Part shown: positions 15,609 through 23,630 of the stretch, piece after piece
Layout: each line of letters begins with the position of its first letter
Position numbering within the stretch: position 1 is the first letter of the stretch
Source of the DNA: Litorimonas sp051251645
Lineage (GTDB): Bacteria > Pseudomonadota > Alphaproteobacteria > Caulobacterales > Maricaulaceae
Reading direction: 5' to 3'
DNA length: 26,966 nt
NCBI GenBank assembly: GCA_051251645.1
Contig: JBPOEY010000014.1
Location: forward strand, 1 to 26,966
Position numbers and translations under genes: made by a program
The notes under the pieces: generated by a model
Database searches by the model: none
What the model saw: only the letters and a program-made list of their open reading frames with translations
Told to the model about the DNA's origin: nothing

Positions 15609-15633
15609 TGCCGGGAAGGTCGGCTTCCCGGCA
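15609..15633 (-). terminator. Perfect 10-bp hairpin after the BON gene
   Basis: TGCCGGGAAG (15609-15618) and CTTCCCGGCA (15624-15633) form a perfect stem with a 5-base loop, starting 7 bases after the BON stop on the minus strand. No T run follows, so it is more likely an mRNA stabiliser or processing element separating the BON message from the DUF883/YqjE-like message than a complete terminator. Confidence 0.55.
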
Positions 15634-15640
15634 CTAAAGT

Positions 15641-16291
15641 TCAAACACCGATTGAGATGTGATCCACCACGCTCGTCACGCCCGGTGCAGCCCAAGCAGC
15701 CCGTTCCGCAGCGTCTCGTTCAGCCCATGTGCGGACTTTTCCATCAAGCGTGACCTTTCGGTCATCAACTTTGACCTGGATACGTTTGGCCTCCAGCTCA
15801 GCGTCCCGTCGCAGGGCGCTCTCGATCCGCTGACGTACGTCGGTTGGACTCACACTTGGCTCAAGCGAAATCAGATTCGATACGCCTTTGACACCCGTGA
15901 GATCCCGAACCGCCTTTTCCGCAGCAAGTTTTTCAAAGTACCATTTGACCTTACCACTGAGAGAAACAAAGCCATTTTCCACCTTGACCTGCACAGCATC
16001 TTTCGGAACCGAACTGTTCCAGCGAATTGAATTCGCGGCACGCATAGCAATCTCGTCATCAGCCGTAATGTGCGACCCAAGCGGGCGAACCTCGATTTCC
16101 TGAGCAATTGCGCGTACACCTTTGACCCGCTTGACGATGTTTTCGGCCGTCCGCTTCTGCGAATATGTTCGCACATGCCCCGTCAGCGTGACGGTACCAT
16201 CTTCCACAGCCACGCCAATGTCAGCTGCGTCGATGCTTGGCTCGAATTCCAACTCATCGATGACATCTTGTCTGAGTTCGGTATCTTTCAT
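15641..16291 (-). CDS. Triple BON-domain protein
   Basis: A 216-aa protein made of three BON domains, at about residues 4-70, 77-145 and 149-216. Each ends with the Gly-containing pattern of the family: VEDGTVTLTGHVRTYSQK, VENGFVSLSGKVKWYFEK and VDDRKVTLDGKVRTWAER. BON domains are thought to bind phospholipid and help membrane integrity in osmotic or stationary stress (OsmY type). This protein has no signal peptide, unlike OsmY, so it may be cytoplasmic. ATG 16291 has AGGAGG about 8 bases upstream; the 29 codons further upstream lack support. It heads the minus-strand unit BON-DUF883-YqjE and is divergent from the cation ATPase; two TTG-N8-CAA sites lie in between. Confidence 0.9.
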   Translation of the reverse strand: MKDTELRQDVIDELEFEPSIDAADIGVAVEDGTVTLTGHVRTYSQKRTAENIVKRVKGVRAIAQEIEVRPLGSHITADDEIAMRAANSIRWNSSVPKDAVQVKVENGFVSLSGKVKWYFEKLAAEKAVRDLTGVKGVSNLISLEPSVSPTDVRQRIESALRRDAELEAKRIQVKVDDRKVTLDGKVRTWAERDAAERAAWAAPGVTSVVDHISIGV

Positions 16292-16364
16292 GATTTGTCC
16301 TCCTGGATGTAACAAACGAATCTCGATTTGTGCGCTCAGTCTGCCGAATACTGGTCGTCCCTCA

Positions 16365-16378
16365 TTGACAGCGGACAA
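16365..16378. promoter_or_regulatory. Weak FNR/Crp-family site in the BON/ATPase gap (site 1)
   Basis: TTGAC-AGCG-GACAA keeps the TTG-N8-CAA core of Crp/Fnr-family sites but has a non-canonical right half. It lies 74 bases before the BON start codon (minus strand). Confidence 0.35.
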
Positions 16379-16460
16379 TGTGGCAAGGGGCGGTGTCAGA
16401 CCGAAAGGTTGTTGCGTATTCCTACTCCTATCGACCGCTCTTCATTCCTGATCCAAGCCA

Positions 16461-16474
16461 TTGACGGGCGACAA
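16461..16474. promoter_or_regulatory. Weak FNR/Crp-family site in the BON/ATPase gap (site 2)
   Basis: TTGAC-GGGC-GACAA has the same halves as the site at 16365 and lies 96 bases away, 59 bases before the ATPase start. Two copies of the same variant in one divergent promoter region make chance less likely than for either alone. Confidence 0.35.
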
Positions 16475-16532
16475 TCACTCCACGCGGTGCACGATCTAAT
16501 TTAGTTTCGAAACATTGGAGCGGAGACCAGAT

Positions 16533-19181
16533 TTGCAGCCAATTACTACCGAGACCGCGCACGCGCTTTCCGTGGAGAAGGTCTTCGAAAAGATGGGAAC
16601 CATCGGGCGCAAAGGGCTTAGCTCGGCAGAGGCACGCAGACGCCTCATGACTTTCGGTCCAAATCACCTGCGAGAAATCAAAAGGCGCAGTTACTTATCT
16701 ATTCTTATCCGACAGCTTCGCGGCTTCATCGTCTGGATGCTCACAGGGGCTGCGACATTCGCCTATTCAATCGGTGACAAGATTGAAGCTGCTGCGGTCA
16801 TCGTTGTGTTGATCCTGAACAGTGTGATTGGCTTTTTTACGGAACTTCGCGCGACCCGATCCATGGAGGCGCTCCGAAACTTCGCCCAAGTCCAAACGCG
16901 AATACGTCGAGACGGAAAGGTTGTGATCGTCGACGCACGCGACCTGGTACCGGGTGACATCGTGATCATCGAGGCAGGTGACGTCATCTCAGCAGATTTG
17001 CGATTGATCAGTGCAAGTGGGTTGGAATGTGATGAATCGGTACTTACTGGAGAATCCACGCCCGTTCCCAAGGCACCGGATCCGGTTGAGCAGGACACCG
17101 CACTAAGTGAACGCTCCAATATGCTTTTCAAAGGCAGCGCAGTGACGCGCGGGCTGGCCGAAGGAATCGTCGTCAGCACCGGAATGAACACCGAGATTGG
17201 CCGCATCAGCGCGCTTGTCCTGGACGCCAAGCCGGAAATGACACCATTGGAAGAGCAACTGGAAATCCTGGGTCAAAAACTGGTTGGATTGATGTTGCTG
17301 CTATGCGTGATGACCGTCTCGGCCGGCTACCTTCGGGGAGAGCCGTTTGTGGAACTCGTTCAGACGGGTATTGCGCTGGCAGTGGCCGCAATTCCCGAAG
17401 GTCTTCCCGTCGTGGCCACGCTGTGCCTTGCACGAGGTATGTGGCGTATGGCAGACCGCAACGCCCTGATCCGCCGAATATCCTCGGTCGAAACCCTTGG
17501 GGCGACCACTCTCATACTGACCGACAAGACGGGAACCATCACGGAAAACCGCATGACGCTCAACCACTTTCTTCTGGCAGGCGGAGATCATCCAATCAGT
17601 GCGGATGACCCGATTGATCCGCCCGAGGGCTCGGCGCTTGATTGGGCCATTCGGATTGGAGCAATGTGTAACAGCGCCCAAGCTGAGAGCGGTTCCCAGG
17701 GTTCAGGCGATCCGATGGAGCTTGCATTGCTTGATGTATCGGGGCGTGCAGGTTTTTCGGCGGATCGAACTGTATTTGTCGAGGAGTACGCCTTCGATCC
17801 CGACCGTCGTATGATGGCGAAGGTTTATTCTCTAGGCGACGCATATCTGTTTGCGATCAAAGGGGCGCCTGAATCGGTTTTGAACATCTGCACGCATGTT
17901 ATAGTGGAAGCTGTCGAGAAATGTCTGAGCGTTGACGAGCGGCAGCGTTGGACCGACAGAAGCAACCGCGCGGCAGCCTCCGGCATGCGGTGTCTCGCGC
18001 TGGCGATGAAACGTCGGACTGATCCCCAAGAAAGCCCGTACTCCGGACTGACGCTGGCAGCGATTGCGGCATTCGCAGACCCATTGCGTGACGATGTCCC
18101 GGCCGCCATTGCGGCTTGCAAAACAGCTGGCGTCTCTGTGAAGATGCTCACTGGTGACCATGCCGAAACCGCGACGCGCATTGCACAAGACGCTGGTATA
18201 CTGCAGGTCGGCGACCTTGTACTGACTGATCGGGATCTTGCACATCTCGATCTCGATGATGCGGATCCGTCCACCGCTGATCGATTGATGGCCGCAAGTG
18301 TGTTTGCACGCGTCGCACCGACCACCAAGCTCGCGTTAGCTTCATTCTTTCAAAGGCATGGTCATATCGTTGCTATGACCGGCGACGGTGTCAATGACGC
18401 TCCCGCACTTAGGAAGTCCGATATAGGCATCGCCATGGGCCTCAGAGGCACCGAGGCCGCGCGGGAAGCCGCCGAAATGATTTTACGGGACAACTCATTT
18501 TCCACCATCGTTGCCGCAATTCATGAAGGGCGGGTGATTTTTGACAACCTGCGGAATTTTACCATCTACCTTATGTCGTGCAACCTGTCGGAAGTTCTTG
18601 TTGTTGGCCTTGCCGTCGGTGCAGGTCTTCCTGTGCCTTTGACACCGCTTCAAATCCTGTTTCTGAACCTAGTCACAGACGTCTTTCCGGCCTTCGCACT
18701 CGGAATGGGGCCAGGCCGGACAGATACCCTTAATCGTCCACCCCGCGATCCCGCCGAGCCGATCCTTGGCCGGATGCAATGGGTTCGGGTGGTGTGGCTG
18801 GGAGGGATGATCACGGTCGCAACCCTTTGCGCATTCATAATCGCTTTGTTCTGGCTTCATCTCGGGAAAGCAGAGGCGGTAACCGTCGCTTTTCTGACCT
18901 TGTCGTTGGCGCAGCTCTGGAACGTCTTTAATGCAAGCGAAGCCGAAGGTGGCATGCTGGCTGACGGTACGCTCCGCAATCCCTATGTCTGGGGCGCTCT
19001 TGTGCTGTGCCTGGGGCTGATTTCTCTTGCGCTTTGGGTCCCACAGGCAAATGTAGTGCTCGATTTGCCGGCACCTGGAACCTCCGGGTTGGCAGTGGCG
19101 GGAATTGCAAGCTTGGTTCCGTTGCTGCACCATCCGCTAAGCTCAGGTTTGCGACGGCTGGACGGCTGGCTAGGGGTGTAA
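16533..19181 (+). CDS. P2-type cation-transporting ATPase (CtpF/PacL-like)
   Basis: An inner-membrane ion pump of about 882 aa, full length for the family. In order: N-terminal cation-ATPase domain (GLSSAEARRRLMTFGPNHL), paired transmembrane helices, actuator domain with the TGES motif, M4 with the ion-site sequence AIPEGLPVV, phosphorylation motif DKTGT (Asp331), nucleotide domain, hinge MTGDGVNDAPALRKSDIGIAMG, and the C-terminal membrane bundle with NLVTD in M6. The retained PEGLP and NLVTD point to a P2A Ca2+-type pump, although substrate cannot be fixed (Ca2+, Mg2+ or Mn2+). The start is TTG 16533, with GGAG about 7 bases upstream; a TTG at 16515 is an in-frame alternative. It is divergent from the BON gene and ends 13 bases from the convergent HPF gene. 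CtpF of the DosR regulon is the functional parallel. Confidence 0.9.
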   Translation: MQPITTETAHALSVEKVFEKMGTIGRKGLSSAEARRRLMTFGPNHLREIKRRSYLSILIRQLRGFIVWMLTGAATFAYSIGDKIEAAAVIVVLILNSVIGFFTELRATRSMEALRNFAQVQTRIRRDGKVVIVDARDLVPGDIVIIEAGDVISADLRLISASGLECDESVLTGESTPVPKAPDPVEQDTALSERSNMLFKGSAVTRGLAEGIVVSTGMNTEIGRISALVLDAKPEMTPLEEQLEILGQKLVGLMLLLCVMTVSAGYLRGEPFVELVQTGIALAVAAIPEGLPVVATLCLARGMWRMADRNALIRRISSVETLGATTLILTDKTGTITENRMTLNHFLLAGGDHPISADDPIDPPEGSALDWAIRIGAMCNSAQAESGSQGSGDPMELALLDVSGRAGFSADRTVFVEEYAFDPDRRMMAKVYSLGDAYLFAIKGAPESVLNICTHVIVEAVEKCLSVDERQRWTDRSNRAAASGMRCLALAMKRRTDPQESPYSGLTLAAIAAFADPLRDDVPAAIAACKTAGVSVKMLTGDHAETATRIAQDAGILQVGDLVLTDRDLAHLDLDDADPSTADRLMAASVFARVAPTTKLALASFFQRHGHIVAMTGDGVNDAPALRKSDIGIAMGLRGTEAAREAAEMILRDNSFSTIVAAIHEGRVIFDNLRNFTIYLMSCNLSEVLVVGLAVGAGLPVPLTPLQILFLNLVTDVFPAFALGMGPGRTDTLNRPPRDPAEPILGRMQWVRVVWLGGMITVATLCAFIIALFWLHLGKAEAVTVAFLTLSLAQLWNVFNASEAEGGMLADGTLRNPYVWGALVLCLGLISLALWVPQANVVLDLPAPGTSGLAVAGIASLVPLLHHPLSSGLRRLDGWLGV

Positions 19182-19194
19182 TCACCGCGGTTTT

Positions 19195-19746
19195 TCAGTC
19201 CGCCCGTGTGACACCGACAGCAAAGGGGCCTTTCTCTCCGTCCTGTTCCCGAAACTTCATCCTTTCACCGTTTTCGAGGTCATTCCAGATATCCGAAGTC
19301 AGGGAGTCACGCTGGAAATAAACCTCGCGCCCGTCATCCGCGCGCAAGTATCCGTAGCCCAATTCCGGCTCGATCAGTGTGATTTTGCCATGCAAGATCG
19401 GCGGGTGATGTTTAACTTCGACCCCTCCCATTTTCTTTTTCTGGCGTTTCAGATGTTTTTCGGCGGCCGAGAACGCGCGGTTCACCGCAAGCAACAGATC
19501 GTCCCGAGCACTGCCCTGCGCGACCTCCCGGGACACGGAGAAATCCGGGCCGGGGGTGTGCAGGTTGAGGCGTGCGCGAAACACTCGACCGTGGATCTTG
19601 CGCTTTTGAGGCGCGTCCAATGTGACCTCGCATCCCGTGATGCGATTACTGATCCGCTCAAGTACCCCGATCCTGCGAGTCACAAGTTCTGAAACCGCCG
19701 GCGAAGGGTCAATATTGCGATAGCTTATGATTGGTGCGATCTGCAT
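19195..19746 (-). CDS. Ribosome hibernation factor (HPF/RaiA, S30AE) fused to a cold-shock domain
   Basis: A 183-aa protein. The N-terminal half (about 1-105) is S30AE-like: ISYRNIDPSPAVSELVTRRIGVLERI, then the beta strand pattern CEVTLDAPQ with a His/Arg-rich loop, and the helix DDLLLAVNRAFSAAEKHLKRQKKK. The C-terminal half (about 115-183) is a cold-shock/S1-like domain (HGKITLIEPELGYGYLRADDG, then VYFQRDSL). S30AE proteins sit in the decoding channel of idle 70S ribosomes; the added nucleic-acid-binding domain is a known variant in proteobacteria. It follows the lipoprotein gene by 34 bases, so both share the promoter near 20121. Its ribosome site is modest (GGAA 9 bases upstream). The 13-base gap to the convergent ATPase leaves no room for a separate terminator. 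Confidence 0.88.
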   Translation of the reverse strand: MQIAPIISYRNIDPSPAVSELVTRRIGVLERISNRITGCEVTLDAPQKRKIHGRVFRARLNLHTPGPDFSVSREVAQGSARDDLLLAVNRAFSAAEKHLKRQKKKMGGVEVKHHPPILHGKITLIEPELGYGYLRADDGREVYFQRDSLTSDIWNDLENGERMKFREQDGEKGPFAVGVTRAD

Positions 19747-19780
19747 GGAACACGTTTCCGTTTTGAAACTGTCTTGTCAT

Positions 19781-20059
19781 TCAGCGACATGGTGCTCGGT
19801 AAAATTTTCCATCCCCCCGCGCATATGCACAGGTTCCGGTCACATTATTCTGCGCAACCAAGGTTCCGGCGGCGGCTCCAACCAAGGCAGAGATCAGACG
19901 CCAGTCGTCGTCGGCATCGAGCGCCTCGGCAGTGATCAAACCCGTTGCCGCGCCAGCTGTCACGCCGACAACAGTTCTTTGCTCGGCGTTAAGGTTTTCA
20001 CACCCTGACAAGACAACAAGGCTCGAGGCCACGGCCAAACATTTCGACAGAATTTTCAT
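19781..20059 (-). CDS. Small glycine-zipper lipoprotein
   Basis: A 92-aa predicted lipoprotein. The signal peptide MKILSKCLAVASSLVVLSGC ends in a lipobox (LSGC, lipidated Cys20). A Gly/Ala-rich zipper follows (VVGVTAGAATGLITAEAL ... LVGAAAGTLVAQ), like the 17-kDa surface-antigen/glycine-zipper proteins of the outer membrane, then a short tail with two cysteines (GTCAYARG, RAPCR). ATG 20059 has GGAG 7 bases upstream; the longer frame to 20143 has no support. It is the first gene of a lipoprotein-HPF unit divergent from ftsH, with an FNR-like box in the 189-base gap. Its function is unknown; an envelope stress role is inferred only from context. Confidence 0.8.
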   Translation of the reverse strand: MKILSKCLAVASSLVVLSGCENLNAEQRTVVGVTAGAATGLITAEALDADDDWRLISALVGAAAGTLVAQNNVTGTCAYARGDGKFYRAPCR

Positions 20060-20120
20060 TGCGAACTCCATATGAGGCGTGGTTCGAGGCCACGATCCCA
20101 TGCAATCAGCCGGAGTTTCA

Positions 20121-20134
20121 TTGACGACTATCAA
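20121..20134. promoter_or_regulatory. Near-perfect FNR box between lipoprotein-HPF and ftsH
   Basis: TTGAC-GACT-ATCAA matches 9 of the 10 consensus positions of TTGAT-N4-ATCAA. It sits 61 bases before the lipoprotein start and 114 bases before the chosen ftsH start, so it could serve one or both divergent promoters. A TATGAT at 20161-20166 is a possible -10 toward ftsH, but its spacing is a few bases longer than ideal for an activated promoter. Confidence 0.6.
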
Positions 20135-20248
20135 CACGTTCATCAGAGATGCAGCTCGCGTATGATGATGGCCGTCAATGACCTGACGCGCGATAGCCGC
20201 CCAATGTCGGTTCAGAACCTCGAGGGAGTTGCGAGACTATCGCTTGTT

Positions 20249-22120
20249 ATGAAATCCGAACACGCTTGGAACATTGGCTACATCCTGATCGCACTTTTTG
20301 CCGTTTTTGCCGTTCAGGCTTGGATTGCAGCGAGCCAGACAGTGCTGCTGGATTACTCGCGATTTGTCACTCTGCTCGAAGAGGGACATATCGCGCGGGT
20401 CACGGTGACCGAAACCAGGATCGAGGGCGAATTTCGAGAAGCATATGAAGGCAAACTTCGCTTCGTGACCACGCGCGTCGATCCCGATTTTGCCGACCGG
20501 CTTGCTGCCCATGGCGTCGAAATTGTTGGCGCGTCCGATTCAAACTGGTTCACCACTTTGCTGTCATGGGTGGCACCTGCGGTAATACTGGTATTCTTCT
20601 GGGCGTTCGTCTTTCGACGATTTGCCGAACGTCAGGGAACGACAGGTTTGATCAATGTCGGGAAATCCAAGGCCAAGGTCTGGGTCGAACGGGATACCGG
20701 GGTATCGTTCGCGGATGTCGCGGGCGTTGATGAAGCGAAAGCAGAGCTGCAGGAAGTCGTCTCGTTTCTTACTGATCGCGGAAAGTCCGAGCGGCTTGGA
20801 GCCCGGGTCCCGCGCGGCATCCTGCTGACCGGTCCGCCGGGCACGGGCAAGACGCTGCTCGCGCGAGCGATCGCCGGAGAAGCCGGCGTGCCATTCTTCT
20901 CGATTTCGGGTTCCGAGTTTGTGGAGATGTTTGTTGGAGTAGGCGCGGCACGTGTCCGGGATCTTTTCGAACAGGCGCGTAAGGCAGCCCCTTGCATTAT
21001 CTTCATTGACGAGCTTGACGCCCTTGGACGTGCGCGTGGCGTGATGACTGGCTTTGGTGGAGCCGATGAAAAGGAGCAGACGCTGAACCAGCTTCTTTCC
21101 GAGCTGGACGGGTTCGACCCTACTGTCGGCATTGTCCTTCTCGCAGCGACCAACCGGCCTGAGATACTCGACCCCGCCTTGACACGCGCCGGTCGTTTTG
21201 ACCGCCAGATCATCGTCGACCGGCCCGAACGGAAGGGCCGCCGAGAGATCCTGGAGCTGCATGCGCGAAAATGCGTTGTAGATCCTTCGCTCAATCTAGA
21301 TGACGTCGCGGCGTTGACCCCGGGATTCACAGGTGCCGACCTTGCCAATCTTGTCAACGAAGCCGCAATTCTGGCAACGCGTCATGGCCATGAAACTGTA
21401 ACCCTCGAAGACATGACCGAGGCGGTCGAGCGCGTCGTCGCTGGGACGGAACGCCACTCCCGACTGTTAAATACGAAGGAGCGCCACCGGGTCGCCGTGC
21501 ACGAGATGGGTCATGCTTTGGCTGCGGCGGTCCTGCCCGGTGCAGATCCGGTCCACAAGGTCTCGATTATCCCGCGCAGCATCGGCGCACTTGGATATAC
21601 GATGCAGCGGCCGACTGAAGACAGATTCCTGATCACTGAGTCCGAACTGCGGGATCGTATGGCAGTTCTGCTTGCAGGTCGCGCCGCGGAAAAGCTCGTT
21701 TTCGGCGATATCTCGAGCGGCGCAGAAGACGACCTTGCCAAGGCAACCGACATTGCGCGATCCATGGTCATGAGATTTGGAATGGGAGAGACCATTGGTC
21801 CGGTTACACTTGAGGAAAAGCTGATGCGGTGGTTGCCCACGGCAGAGACCGGACCACGGGATTTTTCTGAAGCGACTGCTCGAGAACTGGATCTTGATGT
21901 CCGAGCAGCGATAAACGATGCTTTTCAACGTGCAATGAACGTGTTGAAAGAAGGCCGCTCCGACCTTTTGAAAGGCGCCAAACTTTTGTGCGAAAAGGAG
22001 ACGATAACACCCGAAGACTTCGTGCCGATCGCTCGCACTTCTGTCAACGAAATCCCGAGGGACGGTTCCGAAATAGTTGAAGCAACCACAAAAGCCTCAG
22101 AAACACTGATACAGGTCTAG
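20249..22120 (+). CDS. ftsH: FtsH-family ATP-dependent membrane zinc metalloprotease
   Basis: A 623-aa membrane AAA+ protease that extracts and degrades membrane and short-lived proteins. Two transmembrane segments (about 9-29 and 104-121) flank a small periplasmic domain. The AAA module has Walker A GPPGTGKT (195-202), pore motif MFVGVGAARVRDLF, Walker B IIFIDELDAL, and the second region of homology ending TRAGRFDRQ. The protease domain has HEMGH (418-422) and the distal Asp in GAEDDLAKATDIA. The usual housekeeping motif is HEAGH, and it departs elsewhere too (RPERKGR in place of PDxxGR), suggesting a second, specialised paralogue. MKSEHAWNIGY was chosen as start because it matches the family and leaves room for the promoter; in-frame ATGs at 20162-20168 are alternatives, and none has a good ribosome site. 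Confidence 0.92.
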   Translation: MKSEHAWNIGYILIALFAVFAVQAWIAASQTVLLDYSRFVTLLEEGHIARVTVTETRIEGEFREAYEGKLRFVTTRVDPDFADRLAAHGVEIVGASDSNWFTTLLSWVAPAVILVFFWAFVFRRFAERQGTTGLINVGKSKAKVWVERDTGVSFADVAGVDEAKAELQEVVSFLTDRGKSERLGARVPRGILLTGPPGTGKTLLARAIAGEAGVPFFSISGSEFVEMFVGVGAARVRDLFEQARKAAPCIIFIDELDALGRARGVMTGFGGADEKEQTLNQLLSELDGFDPTVGIVLLAATNRPEILDPALTRAGRFDRQIIVDRPERKGRREILELHARKCVVDPSLNLDDVAALTPGFTGADLANLVNEAAILATRHGHETVTLEDMTEAVERVVAGTERHSRLLNTKERHRVAVHEMGHALAAAVLPGADPVHKVSIIPRSIGALGYTMQRPTEDRFLITESELRDRMAVLLAGRAAEKLVFGDISSGAEDDLAKATDIARSMVMRFGMGETIGPVTLEEKLMRWLPTAETGPRDFSEATARELDLDVRAAINDAFQRAMNVLKEGRSDLLKGAKLLCEKETITPEDFVPIARTSVNEIPRDGSEIVEATTKASETLIQV

Positions 22121-22141
22121 GATAATCGAGTACTTTCTTCC

Positions 22142-23542
22142 TTAACCCCCAACGACCGCGAAGAACGCACGCCCCATTCGGTAGGCCCGGACGACCAGCG
22201 TGGCAGTGCTATATCTCGCGATGTCATCAAGCTCTTGAGGCGTATGCACGTCATGCCCATTCGCCTGAGTGATAATATCACCAGGGAGGAGCCTCGCGGC
22301 ACTGAGTGGGCTGGCCATGTCGAGAGCTTTAACCAGCACACCACCCAGACTACCGTCCCGACCGGCGCCATTCGAAACAGCGCTGAGCATAGCTCCTGCG
22401 AGCTGCGACGCCGAATAGTGCACGTCAACATCCCGATTGTCCATCGACGCATCGGCAGCTGAGCTCCTGAGTGTGACCCGAACCTCTCTCGCCTGACCGT
22501 TGCGCAAGAAGCCCAGCGTTATATCCATTCCCGACCGTTTAAATCCCGCCGCCAGACGCAGAGCAGCGCTGTCCGCCACGCCCTCGCCATCGATTGAGAA
22601 AATGATGTCGCCGGCAGCAAGACCGGCAACTTCCGCGGGTGATCGCGGCAGCACTTCCGCAATCAGAGCACCGCCCTCACCTTGAAAACCGAACGCTCTT
22701 GCCAGATCGGGTGTCAGATCCTGCACGGTAATCCCGATCTCACCGCGGTCCACGCGGCCTTCCGTAACGAGTTGCGCGACAACTTGCATCGCCATGTCGA
22801 TGGGAATCGCGAAACCGATACCAACGTTACCGCCTGTAGGTCCCGCGAGTGCTGTATTGATCCCAATCAGTTCACCGCGCAAGTTTGTCAAAGCGCCCCC
22901 TGAATTCCCGGGATTGATCGCTGCATCAATCTGAACAAAATTTTCGTACCCCTCGACGCCCAGACCGCTGCGCCCAAGAGCGCTGACAATGCCAAGCGTA
23001 ACGGTGCTTTCGAGACCGAAAGGGCTTCCTATGGCCAGGACGTAATCTCCGACGCGAAGGCTGTGCGAGTAGCCGATTGTCAACGCCGTGAGGTCTTTGG
23101 CCTCAATCGCCAACGCCGCGATATCGGTATCTGGATCAATTCCGCGAATTTCCGCAGGAAATTCCCGCCCATCGGCCAAGCGCACAGTGACTGTGTCGGC
23201 ATTCTCAAGAACGTGTGCACTGCTCAGGATCAGCCCTTCCTCGGCGTCCACGATAACACCCGAACCAATTGTTTCCCAAAAACGTTCGAAAGGCATACCT
23301 TCTGGAAAGACATCATAGAATTGCCCTAAGAACGGGTTTGTGAAGCTAGGATCATCGACAGAATACTGCGATGACACCATGATCGAGACGACCCCCGGCG
23401 CGACATTTTCTACGATGGGCGCAAGTGACGGTGTCATGACACCCTCTTGCGTTGTGAAAGTCATTTTTGCTGCCGAAGGCCCAGCTGCAATCACGAGGAT
23501 TGTTAACCCAGCAGAAACCAAAGATTGCAGTAATCGGGTCAT
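22142..23542 (-). CDS. HtrA/DegP-family periplasmic serine protease
   Basis: A 466-aa trypsin-like protease with two PDZ domains. A signal peptide (MTRLLQSLVSAGLTILVIAAGPSAA) directs export. The catalytic triad is visible: His110 in ILSSAHVLEN, Asp140 in DPDTDIAAL, Ser214 in NPGNSGGAL. PDZ1 spans about 263-355 and PDZ2 about 375-460 (GVLVKALDMASPLSAARLLPGDIITQANG). It degrades or refolds misfolded envelope proteins. The start has GGAG 7-8 bases upstream; the longer open frame is not supported. It lies 88 bases downstream of phaC on the same strand, making an unusual phasin-phaC-protease operon, and ends 21 bases from the convergent ftsH. The sequence around His (SSAHV in place of TNNHV) is a mild deviation. 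Confidence 0.93.
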   Translation of the reverse strand: MTRLLQSLVSAGLTILVIAAGPSAAKMTFTTQEGVMTPSLAPIVENVAPGVVSIMVSSQYSVDDPSFTNPFLGQFYDVFPEGMPFERFWETIGSGVIVDAEEGLILSSAHVLENADTVTVRLADGREFPAEIRGIDPDTDIAALAIEAKDLTALTIGYSHSLRVGDYVLAIGSPFGLESTVTLGIVSALGRSGLGVEGYENFVQIDAAINPGNSGGALTNLRGELIGINTALAGPTGGNVGIGFAIPIDMAMQVVAQLVTEGRVDRGEIGITVQDLTPDLARAFGFQGEGGALIAEVLPRSPAEVAGLAAGDIIFSIDGEGVADSAALRLAAGFKRSGMDITLGFLRNGQAREVRVTLRSSAADASMDNRDVDVHYSASQLAGAMLSAVSNGAGRDGSLGGVLVKALDMASPLSAARLLPGDIITQANGHDVHTPQELDDIARYSTATLVVRAYRMGRAFFAVVGG

Positions 23543-23630
23543 TTGGATTCTCCAGTTGCAGTCTTTATCGTGGTTCAGTCCCCTAGCCGCCTGCTTGTGC
23601 TGCAATGGCTTCCTTCGACTCCGCGAAAGC

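Noticed and set aside
22914..22929. TTGAT-N6-ATCAA inside the degP coding region
   Set aside because: The spacer is 6 rather than 4 bases and it lies in the middle of a gene, so it is not an FNR site.
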